A stretch of DNA of 64,000 nucleotides. Origin: Cordia subcordata (taxonomy: Eukaryota > Streptophyta > Magnoliopsida > Boraginales > Cordiaceae). The number at the start of each line of letters is the position of its first letter. Position 1 is the first letter of the stretch. A program made the position numbers and the translations under genes. Under the pieces are notes generated by a model that worked only from the letters and a program-made list of their open reading frames with translations, ran no database searches and had not been told where the DNA came from. Shown one piece after another: positions 1 to 11,433 of this stretch. The stretch is taken from positions 186,001 through 250,000 of the forward strand of contig JAPTOF010000033.1 of the NCBI GenBank assembly GCA_028554755.1. Reading direction: 5' to 3'.

Positions 1-571
1 AACTTTATACATATAAATGGATCAAGCAAATTTGGATTGACATGGATGCATTTGTTTTGATGCTTTTTTTCACTCAGAACAAAGCTGAATCTTGGAACAT
101 ACAGGGCCTATTTGGATTGAATTTTTTTTTAAGAAAAAATATTTTATTTATAAAAAAAGGTACATTCATTTTTCAATAATTATTTAATTTGACTTTAAGA
201 AAAGTCGAAACTATGAAAAAAAATCTCAATTACAGTTTTTTTTAGAAGTTAGAATTTTTTACTTTTAAAAAAAATACTTTTCTCAAGTTATTAAAAAAAC
301 TACAAATCTTATAGCTAATTTTAGAGCAGCTAAACAAGGGCTTAAAGTCTACTTTTTTGCTTAAGACGTCAAGAGACTTAAGGGGACTTTAAGGGCAAAC
401 AAACTCGACTTGCATCATCTTTGATTTTGGAATGTAAAGGTAGTAAGTATTACCTAATTTAATGCTTTTTATGTTACATTTTGCATTTGTTACTAAGTAG
501 TACTTAGCGATTCTTAGGCTCATTACATCCTACATCTCCTTTTGTTTTGTATTTGGTTGGTTTTGTCAATT
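1..571. other. AT-rich non-coding stretch
   Basis: No credible coding sequence. A sequence beginning GGGCCTATTTGGATTGA near 104 resembles one end of the Harbinger-like MITEs seen elsewhere in the window, but no matching right end is clear. Confidence 0.4.
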
Positions 572-765
572 CACTACCAAAAAAATTTTGGACTTGAAAC
601 GAAAAATTTTCATCTTAAATTTAAAAATTCTGTCTTAAAAACACTTGTCTCAAATTTTTTTTCTATTTCTAATTGAGACGAAAAATATTTTGTTTTAAAT
701 ATATATTAATTTATTAAAATATTTTATTCAAATTTTACGTCTCAAATCACTAATTTCTAGTAGTG
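572..765. mobile_element. Small CACTA-like MITE (194 bp)
   Basis: It begins CACTACCAAAAA and ends TTTCTAGTAGTG, so the outermost bases are CACTAC and its complement. Subterminal GAGACG/CGTCTC-type words recur inside, as in CACTA elements. The flanking trinucleotides are ATT and ATC, so the target duplication is imperfect. It has no coding capacity. Confidence 0.5.
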
Positions 766-1065
766 ATCATGCCATCTTAGATGGTCGAAAAGGAGGAATA
801 GGCTCTTAGTCCCCCCCCTTGTACCTTTTTTTTTTTTTTGGCTAATTTCAATTCAATTTGAGAAGTCCCTTCCCTTAAAAAAAGAAAAAAAAGAAGAAGA
901 AGAAGAAGAAAACTGATCTTGGAGCTAATATATAATTACAGCTCGAGTTCTAGGTAGTATTAACTCCTCCTTGATTCAAAATTTAGCAAACAATGAAAAT
1001 TAGTCATAAGTTCTTCACATCGAAATGAAATTTAACTGCAAAACAAGCCTGTCCTAGATGTGCTC
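766..1065. other. 3-prime flank of the first ERF, low-complexity tracts
   Basis: It holds a C run followed by a T run near 811-840, and a GAA trinucleotide repeat near 891-910. No gene is seen. Confidence 0.4.
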
Positions 1066-1623
1066 TTAGCAATTATCGATCTTTCGTCTCTTCGTAGTCT
1101 CATCTTCTGTTAATGAGCACGAAGAAGAAGAAGAAGACTCGAAAGAACGCCTCCGAGGGGTCACTCTAACAGGTTGTGGCATATTTGAACAACCAATAAG
1201 GTGCGGAAAATTAAGCTTGGCTCGCGCCCCTCGCAAGTTGAAAGCAGCTTGGTCATAAGCCAATGCTGCTTCCTCCGGCGTTTCGTACGTCCCTAGCCAT
1301 GTCCTTAATCCTTTCCTGCACGGGTCTCTTACCTCCGCCGCGAATTTTCCCCACGGCCTCCGCCTCACACCTCTGTACCGCTTCCAATCTTGTGGCGCGT
1401 GTTTTGCACGGCCCGCTGTTGGCTCTTCTTTTACGGCCTGATCATACTCCACGTTATCGATAGGCTGGGGTGAGTAGCACTCACCTAAGGTAGTTTCTGC
1501 CCAGTCTTCTATCAAAGAAGATATGCTAGAGCTTGAGCTTTGAAATTGAGAATCATTAAGAAGAAATTCTTGTATGGAAGAGAGGAGGGTAAGATCAGAA
1601 TCTGTCATGCTTTCGCTATGCAT
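1066..1623 (-). CDS. ERF group IXa transcription factor, type A (185 aa)
   Basis: Predicted nuclear transcription factor binding GCC-box-like DNA. Residues 1-24 hold the conserved N-terminal motif ([16 protein letters not shown]), followed by a serine run, an acidic stretch ([10 protein letters not shown]) and a single AP2/ERF domain at about 83-140 with [14 protein letters not shown]. The alanine and aspartate of AAEVRD are ERF-type rather than DREB-type. The tail is PRRRS, poly-Ser, then TKRRK, a likely nuclear localisation signal. Met1 is chosen because the motif follows at once; Met6 is a possible alternative. The protein lacks about 25 residues after the N-terminal motif that its relative at 54982 retains. 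AAEV and DPCR replace the usual AAEI and DPAR. It is intronless, as is normal for this group. The group assignment rests on motif resemblance to AtERF1 and ORCA3. The target pathway is unknown. Confidence 0.93.
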   Translation of the reverse strand: MHSESMTDSDLTLLSSIQEFLLNDSQFQSSSSSISSLIEDWAETTLGECYSPQPIDNVEYDQAVKEEPTAGRAKHAPQDWKRYRGVRRRPWGKFAAEVRDPCRKGLRTWLGTYETPEEAALAYDQAAFNLRGARAKLNFPHLIGCSNMPQPVRVTPRRRSFESSSSSSCSLTEDETTKRRKIDNC

Positions 1624-1733
1624 ATGTTTTCGAGCTAATTAATGATGATTAATATGAGGAATTGAGAATATTTGTTTAACAAATAATCTTTTTGATTTCT
1701 GATTATTGTGATCAATGGAAGTGTTAGGAAGGG

Positions 1734-1895
1734 TATATATAGAGAGAGATGGAAAACAATCTGATATTATCTTTTTATTTCATGCACGTTTTCATTAAAG
1801 TGATGACTTTGTTTATTAATTCAATTATAATAATATTTTAGGGTGATTGCATTTTCGGGGATTTCTGCGAAGGTCCACTAGTGGTGGTCAGCAAA
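1734..1895 (-). promoter_or_regulatory. Type A ERF promoter with T/G-box and TATA
   Basis: On the minus strand a TATATATA element lies at 1734-1741 and AAACGTGC at 1784-1791, about 165 bases before the ATG. The flanking sequence up to about 1895 aligns with the upstream regions of the type A genes at 54982 and 57832 (shared blocks around ACAAAGT, AAACGTGC and CAGATTGT). AACGTG is the T/G-box known to bind MYC2-type bHLH factors; jasmonate control is inferred from that. Confidence 0.6.
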
Positions 1896-2325
1896 AAGGG
1901 CTTTATAACATACAATTAATTAACATAATGGCATTTTTAATGCTAATTGTTGCTAAACACATGGCGTTACTTTAGTTTGTTAATTAATATTCTCCAACTG
2001 TTCTATAAAATACAGTATCTGCTGATTGATCTTTGTGGAAAGCAGGGAAAAAAGCTGGCGTCACATAAATTTGACTTGTCAAGGAGTCGACATAAATAGA
2101 TTTGTTATAGCTACGGGAAATTAAAACACTAAAATTCTTGATATTATATTAATATTTAGCCTAATCTGATTATATTTGTGAAACATTCATTAAAGGAGTA
2201 ATTTGTATAGTTTAAAATAATGAGAACTAATTTGAAAAAGTGTGACAACAATATAATCATTTGATGAAGTTAACCCTTTGCATATAAAAGAAAATGACCT
2301 TATCGACTTATATTTGTTAATTGAA

Positions 2326-2779
2326 GGGAGAATTCCGCAAATAGTCCCTGCTGTTTTTAAAAAGTATCAGTTTAGTCCTTATTATTTCAAAAGTAACTCA
2401 TTTGGTCCTTACTGTAGAAAAAAAAAAGTCAATTTGTTTCCTATATATTGTTTCAAAAGTAACTCATTTAGTTTTTAATATTTTAAAAAAATATCTTTCA
2501 CAAAAATCATCAATTTTCATCCCCATTAATTGGTTATGTAGCCATCACATGACCATTTTTTGGCTAAAATTGGATCATATAACTATTTTTAAGTCTAAAA
2601 TGGGGATTAATTAGGTCACTTTTTGTAAATATTGGAGATGAAATTGGTCAATTTTGAAACAATAAGGACTAAAGTAACACTTTTTGAATATATTAGGGAT
2701 TAAATAGATTATTTTTGAAACAATAGAGACTATATTAATATTTTTTATAAACAATAAAGATTATTTGTGAAATTTGCTC
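2326..2779. mobile_element. MULE-type foldback MITE (454 bp) with 9-bp target duplication
   Basis: The terminal inverted repeats start GGGAGAATTCCGCAAATAG on the left and, read inward from the right, GAGCAAATTTCACAAATAA; similarity continues inward. The copy is flanked by identical TTAATTGAA at 2317-2325 and 2780-2788, and 9 bp is the length made by Mutator-like transposases. Internal phrases such as AATAAGGACTAAA repeat in both orientations. It has no coding capacity. Confidence 0.75.
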
Positions 2780-2788
2780 TTAATTGAA

Positions 2789-3889
2789 TATAAATCTATA
2801 AGTGGTGGTTTTGCAAAAGTCACGGCCTATAGCCATTAACTTAAAAAATATATATAAGAGAATGAAAAGATAAATCTCATTTTCTTTACTAAAAATGGCC
2901 CAAAAACTTTTATTTTGGGTTTTGGCCGGCAAAGGAAAATAAATCTCATTTTCATTCTAAGAGCTTTCATATTCGAAACTTATTTCGCCTTTAGTGAAAA
3001 AATTAGATAAAATATTTCAAAAATTTTGTGGGTTAAGTCCAACATACTTTTTCTTTAAAAATAAATAAATAAATAAAGGTGGCAATATACATCTTTTAAG
3101 AAGAGAAGTTTCCATCAGTTAACACCTCATCTGAAAATTAAATTTATAGTGAAGAGTTTTATCTCTCCCTTCTCCTTTTAGGATTTAATTACCCGAGGAC
3201 CTTATAAACTGGTCTTAGTTTTTTTGAATTTTTCGTGTAGGCGGAATGCATATATATGAATAATTTTTATGTTCTTGGATATATAAGATGTTGAATGAGC
3301 AGATAAGATTTAGAATGTAATGATAACATAGAGAGATCAACGGAAAAACTGAAGAAGCATCATCCATTAGTGTAAATTAAACGATGAGCGACATATTGAA
3401 GGAAGCATAAAGCCATCAAGAAATTCAATTGAAATCCTTATATCCAAATATTAGAAGTTTAATTTGATAGAAAAATAAAGAAGAAAAAAATCATGAAGGG
3501 GGTCAGCATATCAGCCATTGCCATATTCGCCCTGGTTCAACTCAAGGTGGTGAGCCATTAATTATATTTCCTCCAAATGCAAGGGCAAAGACTCTTATTC
3601 GTTTTACATGAATCGATGTTTCTATGCGAAATCCAGAATCAAGCAGGAGTGAATTCCATTTTCCGCAGAAATCAAGTCAACATATATTAAAAAAGACTGT
3701 CATTATATATTTTTTTAGTGTTCCATCAAGCAACAAAAAATCATCTGCAAAAGAAAAACGCAAAATATATATGTCTCAAACATGGTCATTCTAATTAAAA
3801 GCCTATATCCTTATTGGATTAACAAAAAATTAATTTGGAAATGTAATTTTAGATATTATTTGGCTATTTAAATTTCTTTTTCTTTTTTG

Positions 3890-3925
<36 letters not shown>

Positions 3926-4294
3926 CGATTCATATGTATTTGTAATCGAATTTGTCATAGGTCAAAAATAAAAGAATCGGAATTCGGATATATGGGATTT
4001 AGACTTTACCTTCTACCATCCCTAACCAAGTGGTACGTAGAAGAATTCCATGATTTTTTTTCCCCTTTTTTGTCTAGTGCATTTGGCCCTCTTTGTAAGG
4101 GGTGGTAAGGGTTTTTTTTTTTTTTTTTCCTTTGGTAAAAGCGGTGGTAAGGTTAAGCTCTCCGCCTTTTTTTTTTTTTTTTCATTCCGTTTGAATGCAC
4201 TCTTTTCGTGTTTTCAGGAATTTGTTTCCAGGTTGTTGTACGGTAAAGTGCTTGTCTTTCATTTAGATAGCTCACAGGGGAATGACTTCACGTT
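2789..4294. other. Non-coding interval with AT microsatellite
   Basis: Non-coding, AT-rich. It holds a TA dinucleotide run at about 3892-3921 and pyrimidine-rich tracts at 4050-4180. The only coding-like signal is the 22-codon frame at 3493-3561, listed separately. Confidence 0.4.
3493..3561 (+). other. Possible orphan signal-peptide-like mini ORF
   Basis: An ATG in good context opens a 22-codon frame ending TAA. The product begins MKGVSISAIAIFALVQL, a positive start then a hydrophobic core, which looks like the first part of a secreted-protein signal peptide. No mature domain follows in any frame I can see. It may be the broken 5-prime end of a lost gene or chance. Confidence 0.2.
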
Positions 4295-4632
4295 CACTAC
4301 AAGAAAGAATACTAATAATTACATATATTTTGATCCTAATGACATTTGAAAATATAATTAAAAAAAATTGTTACACTTGCTATAAGTGTAACTAATATTG
4401 ATACAATAAAAAGTATTGCTACACTAAAAAATGTAAATGATATTTGCTACATTTGAAAGTATAACTAACTAATATTAGTTACATTTTGAAATGTAGCTAA
4501 AATTTGCTACACTTTCAAATGTAGCTAATGTTAGTTACATTTTAAAGTGTAACAAATTTTGATTACATTTTGAAGTGTAACTAACTTTAGTTACACTTTA
4601 AGATGTAACTAAAATACATTACAAATTTAAAA
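4295..4632. mobile_element. CACTA transposon end with subterminal repeats
   Basis: It begins CACTACAAGAAAG, the typical CACTA-family terminus, followed by at least eight short units in both orientations related to TTACATTTTGAAATGTAGC between 4370 and 4620. Such subterminal arrays bind CACTA transposase. No matching right terminus with a 3-bp target duplication was found, so this is probably one end of a truncated or interrupted copy. Confidence 0.55.
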
Positions 4633-5286
4633 GCTACGCAATATATGTGTGTGTGTGTAAAATTAAAATTTATAAAATACTAAAAATATCAAAATTAAAA
4701 TTACATTTCTCTATTTTTGGTCTGAAACAACAACTTCCAATAGATTCACAAAAGCAGCATACAAAGAGTACAAAACGAAACCAGATAACAAACATCAAGA
4801 CAACCATATAGGGCTTCCAAAACAACAAAGCTACCCAATTAAGTGACAAAAAAAATTTGCTTCAACTCTGGTGGCAGCTCAAACACCCAGCCCTGATTGA
4901 GATTCAGTGTTCGACAGAGTCTTGCAAATAACGTATGCTGATCTTTTATCAAGTTTCAGTCTTAAATATTCACAATGAAAACCAATTTTTATGTCATATT
5001 CCAAGCAAGAATGAACAAATCAGTCTTGGATAGTCATTTACGTGCTTGTCCCCAGCCAACTCAAAAGATTTGAACATACTTGCAAGCAAGCAACGTACCA
5101 GCAGGTCTTCTTTCGATATGATTTTAGCACTTCATGCAGTGAATACCAAAGCATCAGTTTAATTTCCTACAGTTTTGCTTCACAAATAATTTAAGAAAAC
5201 AAAGATGAGTATATAATTTCCTGCAGGGAAGGGAATGGTAGACTTGGGAAAATTGAACTAGGGAAGGTGGAAATGACATTACCAAA

Positions 5287-5470
5287 GATTTAATGGTCTA
5301 GTGGTACGTTTCTCATTTTTACAGTAAATGGTCCACTTTCAATGGTTCAGGATCAATTCCTACTAGATGCAAGTTGTGCTGGCTTTTGACTTCCCCTAAA
5401 GTGAGGGGAAAAAAAAAAGATATAAACGACATTGAGAATAGGATATATATTTCTATCTTTTTTCTTTTTC
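5287..5470 (+). mobile_element. tRNA-derived SINE-like sequence
   Basis: TGGTCTAGTGGT at about 5291 matches the RNA polymerase III A box, and GGATCAATTCC about 55 bases later resembles a B box. A GC-richer body and a T/A-rich tail follow to about 5470. No clear target duplication was identified. Confidence 0.45.
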
Positions 5471-6059
5471 CGAGTCTATTCGTAATGTTAGTTAATCAAG
5501 ATGTGCCAAGGATTTGGCCCACAATTATAAGTTTCACCATATGATAGGAGTACAATGATCGGAATAAGACATTTTTATTTTTATTTTTTTATTTTTTATG
5601 AAGTTACAAAGTAGTGGGTCCAATAATTATTATAAATTATTCTTAAATTTGATATGACTTGAGATATCCTACATAAATGTTAGTTTTGCGCTCGAGAAAC
5701 GATCAAGAAATTTTGTTCAATAAGATTTAACAGCTTTTTCAAAAGTTCTTTTTTTATAATTTTGAGAAAATATTATTTTGAAAAGTCAAAATTTCATTTA
5801 GAACACCATTAGAAAAGTTGTTTTTTAAAAGTTAAAATTTCTGACTTCTTATACGATTTAAAAAATTAGTTTTTAAATTTTATGACTATTTATATTCGAT
5901 CCCTCAAATATTTCATTTTGAGTCTGTCCCTATTAAAAATCATATACAGAAACAGTAACTAACAAAATTCACTTCACGCAGTGCTATTGTGCTCACTGGC
6001 AACACTCTTATACTAAGAAACTACGCAGTTTACGGGAAAGTGGCCATAATTTACAATCT

Positions 6060-6660
6060 TTCTCCTTTTGGGAGAGCCATTACATCATGATGATGATGAT
6101 GATGATGATGAAGATGATGAAGATGAAGGCTCAGGTGAACGCTTTCTTGAACGCACATTAACTGGTTCCACATGAAGCAATTACATTCTGTTGGAATCTC
6201 GTCCCACGCGGATGGCCTCCGGCTTACACCTATGTATCTTTTCCAATCTTGTGGCGCGTATGGTTGACTCCCATGTCGCAGGCTCGAAATCCAAGTTACC
6301 AGTCAGATCATAAAAGGCCCGTTTGAATTGACTTTTTTCAAAAACACTTTTTTAACAATTTTTGAAAAATAACTTTTTTTTAGAAGTTGAAAATTCTGGC
6401 TTCAAAAAAAAATTGTATTTGAGTTTTTTTGAAAACCAAATCAATTAGTTATTGCAAATTTAATATAACTTTTGCAGGAAAAAAATACTTTTTTTCTGAA
6501 AAAAAAAAAGCCAATCCAAACAAGCCCAAAAGCAATCTATATTCGAGATTGTTTCTTCCCAGCTTTCTGGCAAAGAAGAGATGCTAACACCAGAACTGCT
6601 GTTACAAACTGGTGTTGTGTTCTAATCAATCATGCCATTACTTTGTTTGGTGTTGTGTTC
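6060..6660 (-). pseudogene. Type A ERF pseudogene broken by MITE and filler
   Basis: Read on the minus strand, 6660-6528 still encodes SISSLPESWEET-like sequence matching the middle of the ERF at 1066 ([13 protein letters not shown]). A 212-bp MITE (6316-6527) interrupts it. After the MITE come APQDWKRY and the first AP2 residues, but after RRP the domain breaks off and is replaced by about 38 bp of unrelated sequence (6174-6211). The C-terminal part then resumes with PV, KRS, PEPSSSSS and a long serine run encoded by a GAT/ATC repeat at about 6087-6122. Most of the AP2 domain and the N-terminus are gone, so no functional protein is possible. Homology to type A is clear by motif. Confidence 0.8.
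6316..6527. mobile_element. PIF/Harbinger-like MITE (212 bp) inside ERF pseudogene
   Basis: The ends are GGCCCGTTTGAATTGAC and, from the right, GGGCTTGTTTGGATTGGC. It is flanked by AAA on both sides, a 3-bp duplication compatible with Tourist/Harbinger insertion. The same family is present at 40944-41173 and 63327-63528. Confidence 0.6.
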
Positions 6661-6685
6661 TAATCAATCATGCCATTACTTTGTT
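6611..6685 (+). repeat. 38-bp tandem duplication
   Basis: A unit beginning GGTGTTGTGTTCTAATC occurs twice head to tail (6611-6648 and 6649-6685), apparently identical, so it is a recent slippage or duplication event. Confidence 0.85.
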
Positions 6686-6839
6686 CTACTTTTTAAGTGA
6701 TGATTCATGTGCTAATAAAGCTATTATTTAAATCGAGCAAAAGAAACTGATCAATGGCATAAAGCTTCATGAATTGTGTACCTTGGCTTATTCTATGGCC
6801 GAATACTTCAAGATACTTAAGGGTAGAGTTAGGATAACC

Positions 6840-8215
6840 GTCTCTTAGATCGGTCATGTAATAATGACACAGATGATGGAGTCCCAACCCAATTGGTATA
6901 TGATGTCTCAGTAGGACTTAGTCTTTTTGTTGGCTAGGAGGTATATCATGGAGCTCTTAGGCTCGACTGCCACAAAATTGGAGCCGCGTGGGAGGAGATT
7001 CCAACAGAATCTAATTGCTTAATAATTAAATCTTAATGTTAAAAATAATAATGTATATGATCAATAATAGATGATAAATATAAATAAGAAATAATAGATA
7101 ATAGAATAACTGTAACATTTTGAGCAAATAAATTTGAAGGTGCAAGTAAATGGCTCGTTATTTTTTTTTTCTTTTTTCTTTTTGGGTAAAAGGGAGGCGG
7201 CACTCCCTAAATTTTGGCTCGTTAATGTTATTGAATTACGCTTTATGGATGAAGTTAAATACTTTTCTTGGAACCTTTTCTGAAACCTACAGTCAATGTG
7301 CTAGTTTAGAGAGGCAATAAAATACGAATAATCTTAGCATACTAAATGTTAACTTATAATCAAAGTCGATTCTCAAAGATATGCAAGTTTTTATCATTAT
7401 ATATGAAAGAAAGGGAAGACAACACGTGGGAGTGGTAAGAAATTATAATCTCACAATATAAACATTAATTCACCATCAGGAATTTAATTCCAAAATATTG
7501 TTGTATATTACTCTGATCACTTTTTCTCATTCTCTTCACAATGGAAATTCCAATGCATACATGAGATATCTATATTAATATCAAATTCATCAACTCTTAC
7601 AAGAAAAAAGAATACGTAAACAAATAATTAAGATGATGATTTAGAAGTATTACTTTCAACTTTGCATTACTTAAGCATTTATTTTGATTAATCCGAAATC
7701 TGTTCCATTCGTAGCTTAGAGCGGTGTAACTATTTTGACTACATAATCTATTATTACTTCATAATGCAGAATTTTTTCATATGTAGCCTGACAGTTTTCT
7801 TATAAAAACACCTTTTTTTTTTTAGCACAAACAAAATAAAAACAATGAAGATTTCATGACGTTTATATTAATATATTTCCACGTTTCTATCAGAATGTTT
7901 TGGACATATATGTTCAACGACATCACCTAAACATCCAAGTGTTGCATTGCCAACCATCGGTCTATAGTGGAAATGAACTTTTTTATAAAATTTGTCTGTC
8001 GAATGGAATAAAATAATAAACTTTTTATTGCCTCTCTTTTTGTTTTATCAGGCGGAATATAATCTTTCTTTTCCGAAAGCGCTTTAAATATCACAATATT
8101 ATATTGTAACGAGGGTTCTATAGAGTTTCTTATTTTTCAGATAAACAAGTATTTTATTAATTTTGAATAAAGGTACAAAGTTCAGTGAAATTAACAATCC
8201 GACCTGAAATACAGC
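6840..8215 (+). repeat. Left copy of a dispersed 1.4-kb inverted duplication
   Basis: This interval matches 32005-33520 in reverse complement over most of its length. Matching words include TTTTATCAGGCGGAATA at 8048 with its partner near 32165, and the blocks around 6850-6950 and 7020-7450. Indels and small insertions differ. No coding function is seen. It may be an old transposon body or a duplicated genomic segment. Confidence 0.65.
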
Positions 8216-8380
8216 ATAGCGAGTGTATATCCTCAGCTCAATATACAGAACTTAATGTAAAACAGTTAATATTCTAGGGACACAACCTAGCATTTCTCGT
8301 TAAATCTAGCACAATCGTTCGTTCAGGCTGAACACGAGAAGTCCGTCGTTATTTGTGCTTCTTGATCATAGTCATCTTAG

Positions 8381-8497
8381 AGGGTGTTTGGCTTTGCTTA
8401 TTTTGGGTGCTTATAAGCACTTAGAGAAAAGTATCATCTCACATACTTTTTACTATTTAAGTGCTTATAAGCACTAAATAAACAAAGCCAAACACCT
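8381..8497. mobile_element. Short hAT-like MITE (117 bp)
   Basis: The ends AGGGTGTTTGGCTTTG and, from the right, AGGTGTTTGGCTTTG form terminal inverted repeats, and GTGCTTATAAGCAC occurs in both arms, so the element is nearly palindromic. The target duplication is not clear. Confidence 0.55.
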
Positions 8498-8689
8498 TTA
8501 GTTGATGCGTTGCCAGAGGTTGGGGGAAAAAAAGAAATTTTTTTGCTTATAGACTCTTTGTGTTTAGATCTAATGATACGGTTAGTTCCGAAATTCACAA
8601 AATAACTTAGTTTCAAAATTCACAAACTAGCAATAGAGACTCCCTGTATTTTTTCAAAATTTGTACACTTGCCCCGCATTCAGGTTTTC

Positions 8690-10111
8690 CATTAATTTGT
8701 TAAGTCCTAAATGTTTGTTAATATCATAGCAATTTGTGCTTAATCTTTAGATTAGATTCTTTCTAATTGATGATATTTCGTGTGTTTTTTCATGTTTATG
8801 TTTGGAAGAGGCAAAGGAAGCAACATATATGGACTTGGGGAGCTTTTGGACAAAAATAAATTGTAATGAAAGTGACGTGACCATTAAACATGATCACACT
8901 AGGAGTTACACGAAAATTGCTGTCAATAGATATCTAGAACATATTTTGGAGATTTCTTGAAGAGGAATTAAGTTCTTAATTATGTAATTTAATTCTAGAA
9001 GGAAAGAATTTATTTTAGAAGAAATTTATTTTGGTTAGGACATGTTTTTGTGGGACTTACCTTATCTTTTAGGTTAGTATTAAAGAGTTACCATATTCAT
9101 TAGGAACTTTTAGGGTTATATTATTTTCTAGTGCCTCCATGGAGATTATTCTACTTTTCAGGCTTATTTTCTAGCAAATATCATTTTTCTTTCCAGGCGC
9201 CTTAAAGTTTGTATGGATTGTTAAACATCTTCATCTAGCCAAGGATTAATTCAAGTTTGTGCTTCTTCACAATCTGTGAGATCTAATCAATCTTCTCCCC
9301 TTGTTATTTTTCAGTATTTATATGTTTTCTGCTTCAAGAATTAATATTATTTTGTGATTGTTCAATTTGGTACCGATTGATTAATTGCTAGAATAGTAGG
9401 TAGCCAGTTAATTAGATAATTAATCTAATTAAAATAGTGGGGAATTGGTTTCCTGGGAAAACATATAATCTAACTGAGCAATTGCAGCGAGAGAATCGAC
9501 TTTTAGAATCAGATCCTTCTAGAGTTAAGGCGCTGCCTTTAGATAGATTCCACGAGCATTTTCAGGGTTAGACTGTCTAATAAGTAAGGGTAGTAATTGC
9601 AGAGAGAACGCAAAGTTCTTGAACCGTTACCGACATTGAAAGGAAGGATTAGGTTGTTAGGCTGTGCCGACGACCATAATTGGTTTATTGAGAAGAACGA
9701 GAGTCAGACTTGCATCTAAGATTGGATTTGTAGGCCCAAACGAGAATTATACCCTAGGCTAGATTCTACAATACTTGAATCTCTTTAATTGTTAATTCTC
9801 TAATTTTTATTTGCATTTTTAGTATTAATTTCCTTATTTAGTAGTTTACTGATCTCTTGTTTTCTGTTGCATGACCTTGCACGTGACCTTGTCTAAGGAG
9901 ACTATTGTTCTTTCTTTTCCAAATTTATATATTTTTAATTTATTGCTTTAAACCCCCTTCTCAAACCTTCGTAATTCACTTGTTCGAAGGATTTGGTATA
10001 ATTTTATAATTATTACATAGTCTCTGTGGGTTTGACTTGACTCAGCACTTACGCAAATTAAATCACAAGTATGAATTGGAATTTATTTTTGGTGGTTTTG
10101 ACGTCCATCAT
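8690..10111 (+). mobile_element. Probable solo LTR or LTR-derived non-coding block
   Basis: Moderate-complexity non-coding sequence with no long frame. Its last part, including TCTCTGTGGGTTTGAC near 10020 and a terminus GACGTCCATCA, resembles the 3-prime parts of plant Gypsy-type LTRs. The left boundary near TGTTAAGTCC is a guess. No internal domain or partner LTR is present in the window. Confidence 0.35.
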
Positions 10112-10424
10112 AATTCATTAACTAATTTTAAAAAAATGTCTATGTTACCCTATCTTATTTAATAAAATGTCCATTTTACACTTATTTTAATTTAAAAAAT
10201 AAATTTGAAAAAAAAAAGAGAAAAAATCCATTAGCCACTGCCACCACTCCCATCCTCGCCACCTACACCACTTCCACCACCCAAAACCCCTATCCCCACC
10301 ACCCCCAACCCCCAAAACCCCCATCCCTTGCACCCCACCATCCCATCCCCCTCCCTTTCCACCCCTACCTGCACACACGAACACACACATGTAGACACAA
10401 ACACACATACGCACATACACACAC

Positions 10425-11433
10425 CATAGAAGTTTATTGAGCACAAGACCCCAAAAGGATGTAACATTGGATATTTATACTAGTACAAGACTTGCAGCAC
10501 AAGAAATACGACTTATATGACTAGTAATACAATTGATATATTTAACGTTAATAAGATGTCCTAATATATTACATATTTGATACATTAATATCCCTTCTCA
10601 ATCTGAGCGGGGTGAGACGTAAAGATTGCTCTTCATTGCTTGAAAACGGGTTAATGGAAAAGCCTCGGTGAAGACAGCAACCAACTGAGAACTTGTATGA
10701 ATAAACTTGACTGAAACATCTCCCAAAGTAACCTTCTCCTTAATAAAATAGAAAATCTTCACATGCTTAATTCTTGCATGTAAAATTGGTTGGCATGTGA
10801 AACAACTGGCAAACCTAAGAGGTTTTGGCCAAGGCATATATAGACCAAGGACGAATATTTGGCCTTGATAGGAAAAGGGCTAAGATTTCTGAAGAGAGGA
10901 TTGAAGAAAGAAGAAAAGAAAGGTGAAGACCCGAAATCAACCACAATAGGAAAGAGATAGAAAGAGAGAAACTCCGCGGTAGGGGATGAGACAAGAGGAT
11001 TTGGGAACTGAGTATAAGTATTCTTTTTGAATACTACAAGAATTTTTTTGCTTATGTTCCATGCACAGCGGAGAGCAAGAAGAAGAGAAAGAAAGATGGA
11101 GGAAAAAGAAAAAACCTTGGTGCTCAGTGTCTCAATTAGGAATGAGAAGAGAAGAAAAAATTAGGATAAAAGGAAGAAAGGAAAAGTAGGGTTCCAGGAA
11201 GAAAAGAAGAGAAAGGAGTATTTTTTTTGCTAGGAACTTTTGGCTCTTGATATCGTATAAAAGTTTATTGAGTACAATTGGGTACAAGACCTCAAAAGGG
11301 TGTATCATGGACATTTATATTAGTACAAGACTTGTAGTACAAGAAATATGACTTCTAAGACAAGTAATATAATTGACATATTTAACCCTAAATAACATGC
11401 CCTAATATATATTATATATTTGATATACTAACA
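10425..11433 (-). mobile_element. Truncated Copia LTR retrotransposon
   Basis: Two direct repeats of about 165-170 bp (10425-10589 and 11262-11433) share AGTTTATTGAG and ACAAGACTTG blocks and act as LTRs of a minus-strand element. Next to the 10.5-kb LTR lies the end of Copia pol (10598-10837). Next to the 11.3-kb LTR, GATATCAAGAGCC resembles the initiator-Met tRNA primer site TGGTATCAGAGC. Only about 0.7 kb of interior survives. The element sits in a CA-rich microsatellite visible on both flanks. Confidence 0.65.
10598..10837 (-). pseudogene. Copia RNase H C-terminal fragment
   Basis: The frame encodes HARIKHVKIFYFIKEK and later VKFIHTSSQLVAVFTEA, FPLTRFQAM. These match the last part of Copia polyprotein RNase H, whose consensus has TKHIDIxxHFIREK and TxxQxADIFTKxL. 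The D of ADIF is lost (VAVF). The start Met is arbitrary; this is a remnant of a longer frame lying against the 3-prime LTR. Confidence 0.65.

Noticed and set aside
1263..1463. Open frame on the plus strand
   Set aside because: Antisense shadow of the AP2 domain of the ERF at 1066-1623; the same happens opposite every ERF (for example 17854-18390, 22304-22834, 51565-51921).
5300..5390. Possible tRNA gene
   Set aside because: It has A- and B-box-like words but no cloverleaf with matching acceptor arms; better explained as a SINE.
10187..10467. Gly/Trp-rich frames on the minus strand
   Set aside because: They are translations of C-rich low-complexity DNA and show no domain.
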